Shown here: piece by piece, positions 6,206 through 15,891 of the stretch
Layout of the letters: the number at the start of each line of letters is the position of its first letter
Numbering within the stretch: the first letter of the stretch is position 1
Assembly: GCA_964370635.1 (NCBI GenBank)
Contig: CAYJJU010000010.1
Span: 1 to 64,000, forward strand
Direction: 5' to 3'
DNA: 64,000 nucleotides
DNA from: SIG603 sp964370635
GTDB taxonomy: Bacteria > Bacillota > Clostridia > Oscillospirales > Acutalibacteraceae
Position numbers and translations under genes: made by a program
Notes under the pieces: generated by a model
Told to the model about the DNA's origin: nothing
Databases searched by the model: none
Seen by the model: only the letters and a program-made list of their open reading frames with translations

Positions 6206-9200
6206 TTATCTGCCAAAATTTAAGTCGAATTCAAGTGTTAGCTTGTCGCCGTTTACTTGATATTTTTCTTTTAGTGGCACGCCGCAACTTGCAGAGCCTA
6301 TGCCCGACATGTATGCGTCAAGGCAAAGCACGGTAAATCCGCTGGGCTCGATTTCAAAGTTGTGCATTTTTGTTGTAAGCTCCTCTTGTGTAAAGGGTGA
6401 TGCGCTGAAAGTGAAGCTTTCTCCTGTTGCGCTGACCTTATATCCTGCAGGATTTATGACAGAGGCGCTAGTTGTGCCCCAGTGGCTTCCGTTTTCTTGA
6501 GGTTTGATATAGTCTTCGTGCATGTCCCAAACATTCGAGATGAATTCGCCGTAATACGAGGCTCTTCTCTTGTCGATATAGCTCTCATATGGGCCGTACC
6601 CTTTATAACTTACATCGCTAAACTCTTGTGGCAAGAACATGCGAAGTCCAAATCTTGGAAGATGTGGAAGCACGGTGTCTCTTTTTGCGTCCATTTTAAC
6701 ATTTACGCTACCGTCGTTGTAAATGGTCCAAACGGCATCAATCTCTAAGAATTTTTGTCTTGATGCGGCGCTTACAGACATTTTTACATCTAGCGTGACG
6801 CAGTCCTCACTTTGTGTGACATTTGTCGTGTAGACCCTTGATGTGGCACGGTCGTAGCGTGCTTCTTCCCACTCTTTTCTGATGTTTCTATCGTTGTCTG
6901 TCGGTGCTCTCCAAACATTTATTTCCATGGGCATGTCGAGTACAGTCACGTTGTCTTTTACCATGCTGTCAAAAGTGCCTGTGAATTTATTGAATAAATA
7001 TCTGAAATGTTCGCCATAAAGCTCGACTTTTGTGTCGCACTCGCTTACATCAATTTTTAATGCACTCTTTCTCTCTATAGGCTTAGCTTGTGATTTTTCT
7101 ATAAGGATTTGGTCAAATCCTAATTCATATCCCTCGCATAGGAAAGGAGCATCATTCTTTTGGCGGTAAATTATGCGCAGATAAATATCGCCTTTTTCCG
7201 CTACAGAATAATCAAGTGTTATTGCTTTTTCGCCTTTTGCAGGGATGTCTAAATCGGTAATTTCGCCTGTTTTAACGACACAGCCGTCTACAGAAACTTC
7301 AAAATCGGCGGTTATATAGTCGTTAAGATTTACAAAGTCCATTTTGTTTGAAAGTATGACTTTGCCGTCTTCTAGCCTTGCCCTTGCAGGCCTTGCTACG
7401 TTTTTAAATTCGTAAATTCCTGTGTGCTCACGTCTGTCAGGGTAGACAAGTCCGTCCATGCAGAAATTGCCGTCGTGTGGGAACTCTCCAAAATCTCCAC
7501 CGTAGTAGAATTTATCTTGGCCTTCATTTGTTTTGCCCATGTAAACGCCATGGTCGCACCATTCCCAAACAAAACCGCCCATAAAGCCGTCATACTTGTA
7601 AATTTGCTCGAAATAATCCTCTAAGTCGCCGGGGCCGTTGCCCATTGCATGGGTGAATTCGCACTGTACAAATGGTTTTTTTGTCTTAGTTTCTTCATTA
7701 AAGTAAACTTCGTCTATAGACTCGGTTGAGGCGTACATACGGCTGAAAACATCTATGTTTGTAAGGTCGTTTTCGTAGCCTTTCATTTGGTAAATACTGC
7801 TCTCGTAATGGACCAGCATGTCTTTATCAATTTCTTTAATTGCCGCCGCCGCTTTTTCAAGGTTAGGACCATAGCCCGACTCGTTTCCAAGCGACCAAAG
7901 TATTACGCAGGCGCAGTTTTTATCACGAGAAACAAGCCTTTTTGCACGGTCTACCAAAGCACCCTCAAATTGTGGGTCGTGGCAGATAGTACCGAAAGTT
8001 CTGTCTTCGCAAATATATTTATGATAGTCATATTCATGTCCACCGCCGTAAATCGTCACGGTGCCGTGAATCTCTACGTCTGCTTCATCAATTACATAAA
8101 AACCGTAATCTGAATAAAGCTGGGTTGCCCAAGGTGCATTTGGATAGTGGCTTGTCCTTATGGAGTTAAAGTTATTTTCCTTCATAAGTCTAAGATCGGT
8201 GATGAGTTGCTCACGGCTTATCGTGTAGCCTGTAAACGGGTCGCTGTCATGGCGGTTTACGCCTTTGCACTTAATGTTTACGCCGTTTACATAGAAAACA
8301 CCGTCTTTAATTTCAACTTGGCTTATTCCGACTTTTTGCACGATGTATTCGTCGCCTGTTTCGATGGTGACAGTGTATTGAAGCGGTGTTTCTGCATTCC
8401 AAAGATAGGCATCTTTAACACTAAAGGAAACGCCGTTTGCGTCCATTTCCTTTGTTTCAATCTTATGGCCGTAAGGGCAGTAAAGTGTCACGCTTGCAGA
8501 TGTCAATCCACCGGCAAAAGATGGGCTTATATTTATGATGCCGTCTTTATAATCGTTTTCTAAAGTGGTTTTAACGTAATAATCTCTTACATGTGCCACA
8601 GGTCTTGTCATGATGTAAACATCTCTAAATATGCCTGTCATGCGAAGCTTGTCTTGGTCTTCAAGGTAGCTTCCGTCGCACCATTTAAGGACTAAAACTG
8701 CAAGTTTATTTTCGCCCTCTACTAGGGCATCACTTATGTCAAATTCGCCTGTTGAGTGAGAAACTTGGTCATAACCTATAAAAGTGCCGTTTACCCATAC
8801 ATAATAGCAAGAGTCAACACCCTCAAAGTTTAGGTAGTTTTTCATCTCTAGCTGTTCTTTTGTTACATCAAAGTACCTTACATAAGCGCCGGCGGGATTT
8901 TCTAAAGGAACATATGGTGGGTCATAAGGGAAAGGATACTGCACGTTTGCATATTGATGCCTGTCATATCCCAAAATTTGCAGACAGCTTGGCACGGGTA
9001 TTGTGTCAAAATCTGCGGGGCAGAAATTTGGCTTGTAAAAGTCTTCTTCCACAGCCTGTGGATTTTCGTACCATTTAAATCTCCACTCGTCCGAGGAAAG
9101 CATGGTCACTCTAAGAGAGCTCTCCATACTGTCTACATCGCCACTGAATTCGCATTTTGGGTCATGTGGAACATAGTAAGCCCTGTCTTCACAGCTGCCT

Positions 9201-9244
9201 ACTCTGAAAATCTTGGGGTCTTCATAAAATTTTTGAAGTATCAT
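6206..9244 (-). CDS. lacZ: Beta-galactosidase, glycoside hydrolase family 2
   Basis: A 1,012-residue LacZ-type enzyme hydrolysing beta-galactosides. Domains run in LacZ order: sugar-binding, immunoglobulin-like, TIM barrel, then the C-terminal beta-galactosidase small chain. Barrel motifs include GVNRHDSDP, SIRTSHYPN, WSLGNESGYGP (acid/base Glu455) and CEFTHAMGNGPG (nucleophile Glu529), followed by GGFVWEWCDHG. No signal peptide, so cytoplasmic. ATG 9244 is preferred over the upstream TTG 9253 because AAAGGA ends next to that TTG but about 9 nt from the ATG. No lactose permease or regulator sits next to it, so lactose need not be the natural substrate. Confidence 0.93.
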   Translation of the reverse strand: MILQKFYEDPKIFRVGSCEDRAYYVPHDPKCEFSGDVDSMESSLRVTMLSSDEWRFKWYENPQAVEEDFYKPNFCPADFDTIPVPSCLQILGYDRHQYANVQYPFPYDPPYVPLENPAGAYVRYFDVTKEQLEMKNYLNFEGVDSCYYVWVNGTFIGYDQVSHSTGEFDISDALVEGENKLAVLVLKWCDGSYLEDQDKLRMTGIFRDVYIMTRPVAHVRDYYVKTTLENDYKDGIINISPSFAGGLTSASVTLYCPYGHKIETKEMDANGVSFSVKDAYLWNAETPLQYTVTIETGDEYIVQKVGISQVEIKDGVFYVNGVNIKCKGVNRHDSDPFTGYTISREQLITDLRLMKENNFNSIRTSHYPNAPWATQLYSDYGFYVIDEADVEIHGTVTIYGGGHEYDYHKYICEDRTFGTICHDPQFEGALVDRAKRLVSRDKNCACVILWSLGNESGYGPNLEKAAAAIKEIDKDMLVHYESSIYQMKGYENDLTNIDVFSRMYASTESIDEVYFNEETKTKKPFVQCEFTHAMGNGPGDLEDYFEQIYKYDGFMGGFVWEWCDHGVYMGKTNEGQDKFYYGGDFGEFPHDGNFCMDGLVYPDRREHTGIYEFKNVARPARARLEDGKVILSNKMDFVNLNDYITADFEVSVDGCVVKTGEITDLDIPAKGEKAITLDYSVAEKGDIYLRIIYRQKNDAPFLCEGYELGFDQILIEKSQAKPIERKSALKIDVSECDTKVELYGEHFRYLFNKFTGTFDSMVKDNVTVLDMPMEINVWRAPTDNDRNIRKEWEEARYDRATSRVYTTNVTQSEDCVTLDVKMSVSAASRQKFLEIDAVWTIYNDGSVNVKMDAKRDTVLPHLPRFGLRMFLPQEFSDVSYKGYGPYESYIDKRRASYYGEFISNVWDMHEDYIKPQENGSHWGTTSASVINPAGYKVSATGESFTFSASPFTQEELTTKMHNFEIEPSGFTVLCLDAYMSGIGSASCGVPLKEKYQVNGDKLTLEFDLNFGR

Positions 9245-9366
9245 TTTAAACAAATCCTTTCTAAATTAACGATTAATTATATATTATAACTATACTCCTA
9301 AAATAAAATAATTTCAATGAATTTTTTGTTAAAATCATTGAAATTATTATCAAATACGAGTAGGTA
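9245..9366. other. AT-rich intergenic DNA upstream of lacZ
   Basis: Contains the ribosome site of the beta-galactosidase gene and a TATAAT on the minus strand near 9285 with no convincing -35 element. ATTTCAATGA ... TCATTGAAAT near 9312-9345 is a short inverted repeat that could be an operator or hairpin. Confidence 0.4.
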
Positions 9367-9545
9367 GCCGAGCCCATATAATCTCAACCCATTTGCCAGA
9401 AAATCCTTAGACCTAAAAACGTCCAAATAGTGCTATAAAACTGCAGACAAATGAAGCAATACTTGCCGTATTGCAAGTTTGTCTAACAAAGTTCTAGGTG
9501 AAATTTGGGCGTTTTTAGGCGTGGTTCAGATTATATGAGCTCGGC
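9367..9545. mobile_element. Dispersed inverted-repeat element, 179-bp copy
   Basis: Begins GCCGAGCCCATATAATC and ends GATTATATGAGCTCGGC, imperfect terminal inverted repeats. Reverse-complemented, its interior matches the 22500-22774 copy closely: ACGCCTAAAA, TTAGAC, AACTTGCAATACGG, TTTTTAGGTCTAAGGATTTT. It has no coding capacity. Size and structure are those of a MITE-like element mobilised in trans. The left flank is TA, the right flank is TG, so a target duplication is not clear for this copy. Confidence 0.75.
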
Positions 9546-9582
9546 TGAGCAAAATTGAGCTTTTATATTTTTGTTAAAAATA

Positions 9583-10392
9583 TTACATAAACATCAAAAG
9601 GCTTATCGCCATGACCGCCATGCCGGCAATTAAGCCGTAAATGGACAGGTGGTGTTCGCCATATTCTCTGGCACTTGGAAGGAGTTCATCAAGGCTGATA
9701 TAAACCATAATTCCTGCAACGGCGGCGAAAATTATGCCAAAGACAAAGTCGTTAAAGAAATTGACAAGCAGAAAGTAACCGATTAATGCGCCTATTGGCT
9801 CGGAAAGACCCGACAAGAAAGAGAGTTTAAACGCTTTTTTCTTGCTTCCCGTCGCATAGTAAATCGGAACCGCAACGGCAATACCCTCAGGTATATTATG
9901 TATTGCGATTGCCACGGCGACAGGGACGCCAAGTTCGGGGTCGCTTATAGTTGCGGTGAAGGTTGCAAGCCCCTCGGGAAAATTGTGTATTCCTATGGCA
10001 AGGGCAGTAAATGTGCCCATGCGCATTAAATTTTTCTTATGCCACTCGTCTCTTCCGTCCATTTCTTCAACTAAATGAATTTCATGGGGGTTTTCGGCAT
10101 TTGGAATAAGCTTATCTATTAGCGCAATTATCAGCACTCCTAGAAAAAACCCGCCCACTGCAAGCCATGCACCGTTTCGCTCTCCTGCAACTTCAACGAG
10201 TGATGCCTGTGCCTTTTGAAAAATTTCTACAAAAGAAACATAAATCATGACACCCGCAGAAAAACCTAGGGCGACTGATAAAAATTTAGTATTTGTGCGG
10301 GTTGTAAACATTGATAAAACGCTGCCTATGCCGGTTGAAAGTCCTGCAAAAAGCGTTAAACCAAAGGCCAAGAGAACAATTTCAAGCTCCAT
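9583..10392 (-). CDS. zupT: ZIP-family metal transporter, ZupT-like
   Basis: A 269-residue membrane protein with about eight hydrophobic segments. Two family motifs are clear: GIHNFPEGLATF in TM4 and AIHNIPEGIAVAVPIY in TM5, whose His, Asn and Glu form the binuclear metal site. The loop before TM4 is acidic and His-containing (HEIHLVEEMDGRDEWHKK). ZupT transports zinc and other divalent ions into the cytoplasm. Single gene, ribosome site GGAGG before the ATG. Metal preference cannot be told from sequence. Confidence 0.92.
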   Translation of the reverse strand: MELEIVLLAFGLTLFAGLSTGIGSVLSMFTTRTNTKFLSVALGFSAGVMIYVSFVEIFQKAQASLVEVAGERNGAWLAVGGFFLGVLIIALIDKLIPNAENPHEIHLVEEMDGRDEWHKKNLMRMGTFTALAIGIHNFPEGLATFTATISDPELGVPVAVAIAIHNIPEGIAVAVPIYYATGSKKKAFKLSFLSGLSEPIGALIGYFLLVNFFNDFVFGIIFAAVAGIMVYISLDELLPSAREYGEHHLSIYGLIAGMAVMAISLLMFM

Positions 10393-10461
10393 AAATAACC
10401 TCCGAAATAAGTATAGTCCAATATATGAAAATGTGGAAGAATATGTGAATACCTACGGCGG

Positions 10462-11700
10462 TTACTTAGGAAGTTTAACAACAGAGCGTTCTTTTTTTCG
10501 GCTTCTCTTAAATTCATACATCCTTTCATCTGCCTCTTTAATAAGCTCGGCCGAAGTTAGTTTGTTGCTTGAATTTACCATTAAAATAGAGTAACTGATA
10601 GACGTATTATAATCTTTTTGATAGTTTTTTGAAATTGCAGCGACATTTTCAAAGCAGTAAAGTGCCTTTTTTGTGGGGAGATATCTCTCTTTGCTCTTTC
10701 CGACAATTAAGAATTCATCGCCGCCATATCTTGATATTTCGTCGCTATTAAAAATTTCTTCTATAATGAGTGAGACGTTTTTTATGTAAAAATCGCCTTC
10801 AACATGGCCGTATTCATCGTTTACTTTTTTAAGGCCGTCTATGTCTATAAACGAGATATAAAAATCTTCTTCATCTTTAATATAAGTATCTATAAGCTCC
10901 GTGATATATTTACGGGTTTTAAAGCCTGTAAAATGGTCTGTTTCGTACTCTGTTTGTAGCTTGCTTATAGAGTCTCGCTCTTCCTTTATCGTGTTTCTCA
11001 TATTGCCAATTTTAACGGCGTTTAGCTGTAGCTTTGTAAAGGTAAAAGAATAAATTAAGGTGATGTGATAAGAGACCGAACAGCATATGGCTATTATTAA
11101 GTAAGTACCGATATAGCCACTGCTCGCATTGGAGGGGTCTATAATGATTGAAGTGAAAAATGCATAGGCGCACACGCTTAACATGAGCGAAACAGCAAAT
11201 TTAATATTGTCTCTATTCATAAAAATCATGTCAAAGTTTCGCTTGTGCGTGAATTTTTTTGTAACCAGTATATAGGGTGCAGATATTACCATTGGCAGCA
11301 AATTAACTACCATTCTATTTGTGAAATCAGAATAAAACTCGCCCATGGAAACGCCGTACACTAAACTTAAAATACAAAGTGTCAAAAGTCGCCTTGAAAC
11401 AAAATTTAGGGTAAACGCCGAAACGCCAAACAGCAGACTAAGAAAATTTTGTTTATATAAAAACCTAAAATGTAGGGCATAACTTATCATGTAACCCAGT
11501 ATGAGTATCGCTTCAAAATGAAGACTGTCTATAAAATAAATATAACAAAAATACAAGACTCCGTTTATGAGTGTCGAGCTCAAAATGATTTTTGGCATCA
11601 TCTTTTTGCTTTCAAAAATATATGAGGCAAAGTAAATAAGTATGGAATTGTATGATATAAAAATAACGGAAAAAATTAATATTGACAGCATAATATTCAT
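10462..11700 (-). CDS. Membrane GGDEF protein, putative diguanylate cyclase
   Basis: A 412-residue protein: seven or eight membrane helices over residues 1-215, a short coiled linker (TIKEERDSISKLQTEYETDH), then a GGDEF domain with the active-site motif RYGGDEF. It should make cyclic di-GMP from GTP, the membrane part acting as sensor. The product-inhibition RxxD motif five residues before the active site is not conserved. The start ATG overlaps the stop of the upstream GGDEF gene (ATGA), so both are translated together. Confidence 0.88.
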   Translation of the reverse strand: MNIMLSILIFSVIFISYNSILIYFASYIFESKKMMPKIILSSTLINGVLYFCYIYFIDSLHFEAILILGYMISYALHFRFLYKQNFLSLLFGVSAFTLNFVSRRLLTLCILSLVYGVSMGEFYSDFTNRMVVNLLPMVISAPYILVTKKFTHKRNFDMIFMNRDNIKFAVSLMLSVCAYAFFTSIIIDPSNASSGYIGTYLIIAICCSVSYHITLIYSFTFTKLQLNAVKIGNMRNTIKEERDSISKLQTEYETDHFTGFKTRKYITELIDTYIKDEEDFYISFIDIDGLKKVNDEYGHVEGDFYIKNVSLIIEEIFNSDEISRYGGDEFLIVGKSKERYLPTKKALYCFENVAAISKNYQKDYNTSISYSILMVNSSNKLTSAELIKEADERMYEFKRSRKKERSVVKLPK

Positions 11701-12965
11701 AAATTCGCCCTCTCGTAATATTTCTTTTTGTCTTCACGCATTTTTTCATCGGCTAATTCAAGCATCGCTGTAACGCCTTGGTTTTTAAGCTCCTGCGTCA
11801 CATTAATAATGCCCATTCCAGCAGAAACTGTGTATGGCTTTAGCGTATCTTCCTGCTTTAGATAGGTCGATATCCTGTTAATTATGCTTTCGTTTCCCTG
11901 CGAATTTGTATTAGCCACGACGACCAAAAATTCATCTCCGCTAAGCCTTGCGGCAAAATCTTCGTCTCTTAAAGAGATTTTTATTGTGCTGGCCACACAT
12001 TGTATGAGCTCATCGCCTATGTCATGCCCAAAATTGTCGTTTACATATTTAAGGCCGTTTATATCGATAAATATAAGTGAAAAATCTAAGGCATCTGTTT
12101 CGCAAAGTGTCTCAAGCGTGCTTGTGATAAATTTCTTGTTGTAAAGACCTGTAAGTGAATCCCTTATAACCTTGTCGATAATTAACTCTTTTTTATGCAA
12201 AGTAGCCTTATATTCAGACTCTATCTTGTCGCTTTCTCTCTTGAAAACACGCATGTTGACAAAGGAAAGTACGTATAAAAAAGTGTAGTAGTATATTAAT
12301 GTAATTGTAATCATGGAAAGAATATTTATAAGTAAGATGCGATAACTGTAGGGCTCTGACATTAAAAATTCATTGCCTATCAAGTATAAAACAGACAAAA
12401 TGGTGGCAAATAGGCTTATAAACTCAGAATATACGTTCGCTGTGGAAATTCTATAACAGCTTTCTACCGGTATAAATTTTTTAAAGACAAGCAAAAACAC
12501 GATGAGTAGAGTGCATAAGAAAAATAAAGAGCTTGCCCTTGCTTCATGATTGCTAAATATTTCTTCTACAGAGGAATTATAATATGCCGCCATGCAGTTA
12601 TAAACGACTATATGCGTTAAAGTTGCATGCATAGTAACTGCGGTAGATGCAAAGAGTAGCTGCCTGTATCCTGCCGTAGAAATAATTTTAAATTCCAGCA
12701 TTAAAATTAAAAAGACAATAATATATGGAACAAAAACGGGTATGCCGTCTATAAGAAATATAAAAACTGCAGAAACATTAATGAGTGAAACAACAAAATG
12801 AAGTAAACGGTTTTTAACTCCGCCTTTTAGTATTTTTGTACAAAAATCAAGCAAAATAATGTGATACAAGAAATATAATACTACTCCAGCGATAAAAAAT
12901 AATTGATGAGTCACGATAACCTCCAAAAACAATAAAAATAAGGAAATATATGAATATTCTACCAT
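11697..12965 (-). CDS. Membrane GGDEF protein with RxxD inhibitory site
   Basis: A 422-residue paralogue with the same plan: about seven membrane helices, linker, GGDEF domain. The active-site motif is RLSGDEF, a variant known in active cyclases, and the inhibitory RxxD is present as RDED at the expected position upstream. First gene of a two-gene unit. The overlap and shared layout point to an old tandem duplication; the two membrane halves have diverged, so they may sense different signals. Confidence 0.88.
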   Translation of the reverse strand: MVEYSYISLFLLFLEVIVTHQLFFIAGVVLYFLYHIILLDFCTKILKGGVKNRLLHFVVSLINVSAVFIFLIDGIPVFVPYIIVFLILMLEFKIISTAGYRQLLFASTAVTMHATLTHIVVYNCMAAYYNSSVEEIFSNHEARASSLFFLCTLLIVFLLVFKKFIPVESCYRISTANVYSEFISLFATILSVLYLIGNEFLMSEPYSYRILLINILSMITITLIYYYTFLYVLSFVNMRVFKRESDKIESEYKATLHKKELIIDKVIRDSLTGLYNKKFITSTLETLCETDALDFSLIFIDINGLKYVNDNFGHDIGDELIQCVASTIKISLRDEDFAARLSGDEFLVVVANTNSQGNESIINRISTYLKQEDTLKPYTVSAGMGIINVTQELKNQGVTAMLELADEKMREDKKKYYERANL

Positions 12966-13044
12966 AAAAGGCCCTTTTTTTCAATATTAAAAAGAATTAA
13001 AAAAAGTCTTGTAATTTTAGACAAAGTGATGTAAGCTTACCTTA

Positions 13045-13091
13045 GCCGAGCCCATTTGTCAGAAAACGGGTTCGAATTATATGAACTTGGC
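13045..13091. mobile_element. Dispersed inverted-repeat element, 47-bp minimal copy
   Basis: Starts GCCGAGCCCATTTGTCAG, ends GAATTATATGAACTTGGC; it matches the right end of the 22500 copy over most of its length and lacks the 179-bp core. It ends 12 nt before the ribosome site of the isomerase gene, so it forms part of that operon's leader. The left flank is TA. Confidence 0.7.
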
Positions 13092-13118
13092 GTAATAAAA
13101 TGTTTGGAGGTAAAACAT

Positions 13119-13874
13119 ATGAAACTGGGCGCTCAACTTTTTACCATGCGTGACTTTACACAAAACGAAAGAGACTTCGACTACACTCTAGAAAAAATGG
13201 CGGAAATAGGCTATAAAACGGTACAGGTATCGGCTATAGGTCAAATTTCTGCAACTAAAGTGAGGGAAATTTGCGACAAGCACGGGCTTGAAATTGCAAT
13301 TACCCACACAAATCCCGACAGAATTTTGTACGACACCGAAAATGTAATTAAAGAGCATGACATTATGGGGTGTAAATATATTGGAATAGGCGCTATGCCC
13401 AAAAGATATATAGACTCTGAATTTATCCACAGATTTATAAGCGATTATAAAGAGCCTGCTAAAATGATGCAGCAAAGCGGAAAACTACTAATGTATCACA
13501 ATCATAATTTCGAATTTGAAAAAGTGGGCGGAGAGAAAATTTTCGACACGCTCATTAATGGATTTACAAAAGACGAAATGGGATTTACCCTTGATACATA
13601 TTGGATACAAGCCGCAGGTGCCGACGTTTTGGAGTGGATAGAGATTTTAAAGGACAGAATACCGTGCGTGCATCTAAAAGACATGGCGGTGAGAGGGTTT
13701 AAGGCAGTCATGGCGCCTGTGGGCGAGGGAAACATGAATTTTAAGGCGATTATAGAAAAACTTTCTAAAATAGGGCTCACAGAGCATCTGCTGGTAGAGC
13801 AGGATGAGTGCGAGGAGAGTCCGTTTATCTGCATGGAAAAAAGCTATAAAAATATTAAAAAAATGGGTTTTTGA
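13119..13874 (+). CDS. Sugar phosphate isomerase/epimerase, TIM barrel
   Basis: A 251-residue AP-endonuclease-2-type TIM barrel of the sugar isomerase/epimerase group. Metal-ligand positions appear as MYHNHNFEFE, TLDTYWIQAAG, CVHLKDM and LLVEQDE. ATG 13119 is chosen because TTTGGAGG sits just upstream; the longer open frame to 13056 only reads through the repeat element. First gene of a four-gene operon (14 nt to the next start) that alternates isomerases with Gfo/Idh/MocA dehydrogenases, a layout typical of inositol or unusual-sugar oxidation. Substrate unknown. Confidence 0.9.
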   Translation: MKLGAQLFTMRDFTQNERDFDYTLEKMAEIGYKTVQVSAIGQISATKVREICDKHGLEIAITHTNPDRILYDTENVIKEHDIMGCKYIGIGAMPKRYIDSEFIHRFISDYKEPAKMMQQSGKLLMYHNHNFEFEKVGGEKIFDTLINGFTKDEMGFTLDTYWIQAAGADVLEWIEILKDRIPCVHLKDMAVRGFKAVMAPVGEGNMNFKAIIEKLSKIGLTEHLLVEQDECEESPFICMEKSYKNIKKMGF

Positions 13875-13888
13875 TAGGAGGAAAAAAC

Positions 13889-15040
13889 ATGCTTAAACTT
13901 GGAATAATCGGAATAGGCAACATGGGCACAAATCACTGCAAGAGCATACTAGAGGGCATGTGCCCCGACATAGAAATTACGGCCGTGGCGGACAGGCTAG
14001 AGGCAAGAAGAGCTTGGGCCAAGGAAAAATTTTCGGAAGATGTGCAAATTTTTACAGAGGGTTCACAGCTCATTAAAGAGGCTAAGGTAGACGCAATTTT
14101 AATTGCAACACCGCATTATCAGCACCCAACGCTTGCGATGGAAGCATTTAATTGCAATTTGCATGTAATGTGCGAAAAACCTGCAGGCGTTTACACAAAA
14201 CTTGTAAGAGAGATGAACGATGCGGCAAAAAAATCGGGAAAAGTTTTTGCCATGATGTTTAATCAAAGGACAAACTGCGTTTACAGAAAAATGCATGAGC
14301 TTGTAAACGGCGGAGAATTTGGCGAAATTAGGCGTGTGAACTGGCTGATAACAGACTGGTTTAGGACGCAAATATACTATGACTCAGGCGCATGGCGTGC
14401 AACCTGGGCAGGCGAAGGCGGCGGCGTGCTGTTAAATCAGTGCCCTCACAATTTGGATTTGCTCCAGTGGATTTGTGGCATGCCAAAAAAAGTTAGCGCG
14501 TTTTTACACAACGGAAAATGGCACGACATAGAGGTCGAGGACGATGTGACGGCGTATATGGAATATGAAAACGGCGCAACGGGCGTATTTATAACAAGCA
14601 CGGGCGACGCCCCCGGAACTAACAGGTTTGAAATTACACTAGATAAGGCAAAACTTGTTTGTGAAGACGACAAGCTGACCTTGTATAGGTTAAAAACAGG
14701 AACAAAAGAGAGCATAGAAACATTTAAAGATGGATTTAAAAAACCAGATTATACGGTAGAAGAAGTAGAAACTGATGGAGAAAATCCACAACATACAGGA
14801 GTACTAAACGCCTTTGCAGGAAATATTTTAAGGGGAGAAAAGCTTGTTGCAAACGGAGAAGAGGGTATTTTCGGCCTGACTTTATCAAATGCAATGCACC
14901 TATCTTCATGGAAAAATGAGATGGTAAGCCTGCCTTTAGATGAGGATGAGTTTTTAAGCGAGCTTAACAAAAGGCGCGAAACTTCACGACACAAGGAAGA
15001 GGGCGTGACGATAGTTTTTGATACAGAGGGGACGTACTGA
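13889..15040 (+). CDS. Gfo/Idh/MocA family dehydrogenase
   Basis: A 383-residue NAD(P)-dependent sugar or inositol dehydrogenase. The N-terminal Rossmann loop is GIIGIGNMG, followed by VMCEKPAGV (catalytic-region Lys) and GGGVLLNQCPHNLDLLQW, which holds the substrate-side His. AGGAGG at 13876-13881 places the start at ATG 13889 rather than the TTG at 13871. The stop overlaps the next start (TGATG), so the genes are coupled. It probably oxidises a hydroxyl of a sugar derivative that the neighbouring isomerases rearrange; the substrate is not identifiable. Confidence 0.92.
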   Translation: MLKLGIIGIGNMGTNHCKSILEGMCPDIEITAVADRLEARRAWAKEKFSEDVQIFTEGSQLIKEAKVDAILIATPHYQHPTLAMEAFNCNLHVMCEKPAGVYTKLVREMNDAAKKSGKVFAMMFNQRTNCVYRKMHELVNGGEFGEIRRVNWLITDWFRTQIYYDSGAWRATWAGEGGGVLLNQCPHNLDLLQWICGMPKKVSAFLHNGKWHDIEVEDDVTAYMEYENGATGVFITSTGDAPGTNRFEITLDKAKLVCEDDKLTLYRLKTGTKESIETFKDGFKKPDYTVEEVETDGENPQHTGVLNAFAGNILRGEKLVANGEEGIFGLTLSNAMHLSSWKNEMVSLPLDEDEFLSELNKRRETSRHKEEGVTIVFDTEGTY

Positions 15041-15891
15041 TGAAAAAATTTATCCTGACAGGTTTTGCAGACGAAATTGCAGAAAGCTTTGATGAGCAGT
15101 TAGCTTTTTTAACAAAGCTTGGCGTGAAATATTTGGAACTTCGTACGGCAGACGGCATAAATGTAGCCGATTTTACCGCCGACAAAACTTTAGAGCTTAA
15201 AGAAAAGCTTGATAAGGCGGGCGTAAAAGTATCGGCAATAGGCTCGCCTATCGGAAAAATAGGCATAGAGGAAGACTTTGAGCCACATTTTGAAAAATTC
15301 AAGCAAGTCTGCGAAACTGCCATAAAACTCGACTGCAAAAATATACGAATGTTCTCGTTTTTTATTACCGAAGAGAAAGAAGCTTCGCAGTTTAGGGAAG
15401 AAGTTCTAAGGCGACTTAGAATAATGATAGATTATGCGAAAAAAATGGATATAGTACTTCTCCATGAGAATGAAAAGGAAATATATGGCGACACAGCCCC
15501 GAGATGCCTTGACTTGATGGAAGAGCTTTATTGTGATAATTTTAAGGCTATTTTTGACTTTGCAAATTTTGTGCAGTGCGGACAAAATTGCGTGGAAGCC
15601 TTTGAAATGCTAAAAAATTATGTAAACTACATACATATAAAAGATGCAATAAATCAAGAGGTGGTTTTCCCGGGAATGGGCGAGGGAAGCTTGTGTGAAA
15701 TCTTATCAAAACTAAATAAAAACGGCTTTAAAGGTTTTTTATCGCTTGAGCCGCATATGACAGATTTTTCAGGCTTTTCAAAGCTTGAAAGGGACGACAT
15801 GAAAATGCATGAGGGCAACAACAAACTCTCTTGGCACATTGCGCTTAATTCTTTGAAAGCAATACTATACGACGTGGAGGAAAGAGCATGA
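15040..15891 (+). CDS. Sugar phosphate isomerase/epimerase, TIM barrel
   Basis: A 283-residue TIM-barrel protein of the same superfamily as the 13119 gene but only distantly similar, so the two likely act on different intermediates. Motifs: LHENEKEIYGD, IFDFANFVQCG, YIHIKDA and LSLEPH, matching the acidic and His metal ligands of the family. Its start overlaps the upstream stop by one base and its stop overlaps the next gene by four, giving tight coupling through the operon. Cytoplasmic. Confidence 0.9.
   Translation: MKKFILTGFADEIAESFDEQLAFLTKLGVKYLELRTADGINVADFTADKTLELKEKLDKAGVKVSAIGSPIGKIGIEEDFEPHFEKFKQVCETAIKLDCKNIRMFSFFITEEKEASQFREEVLRRLRIMIDYAKKMDIVLLHENEKEIYGDTAPRCLDLMEELYCDNFKAIFDFANFVQCGQNCVEAFEMLKNYVNYIHIKDAINQEVVFPGMGEGSLCEILSKLNKNGFKGFLSLEPHMTDFSGFSKLERDDMKMHEGNNKLSWHIALNSLKAILYDVEERA

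Noticed and set aside
9367..9545. A structured RNA or riboswitch upstream of the ZIP or lacZ gene
   Set aside because: The same sequence recurs inside the MATE gene in the other orientation with inverted ends, so a transposable element explains it better.
13056..13118. Extended N-terminus of the isomerase from 13056
   Set aside because: Those codons lie in the repeat element, and TTTGGAGG points to ATG 13119, which gives a normal family N-terminus.
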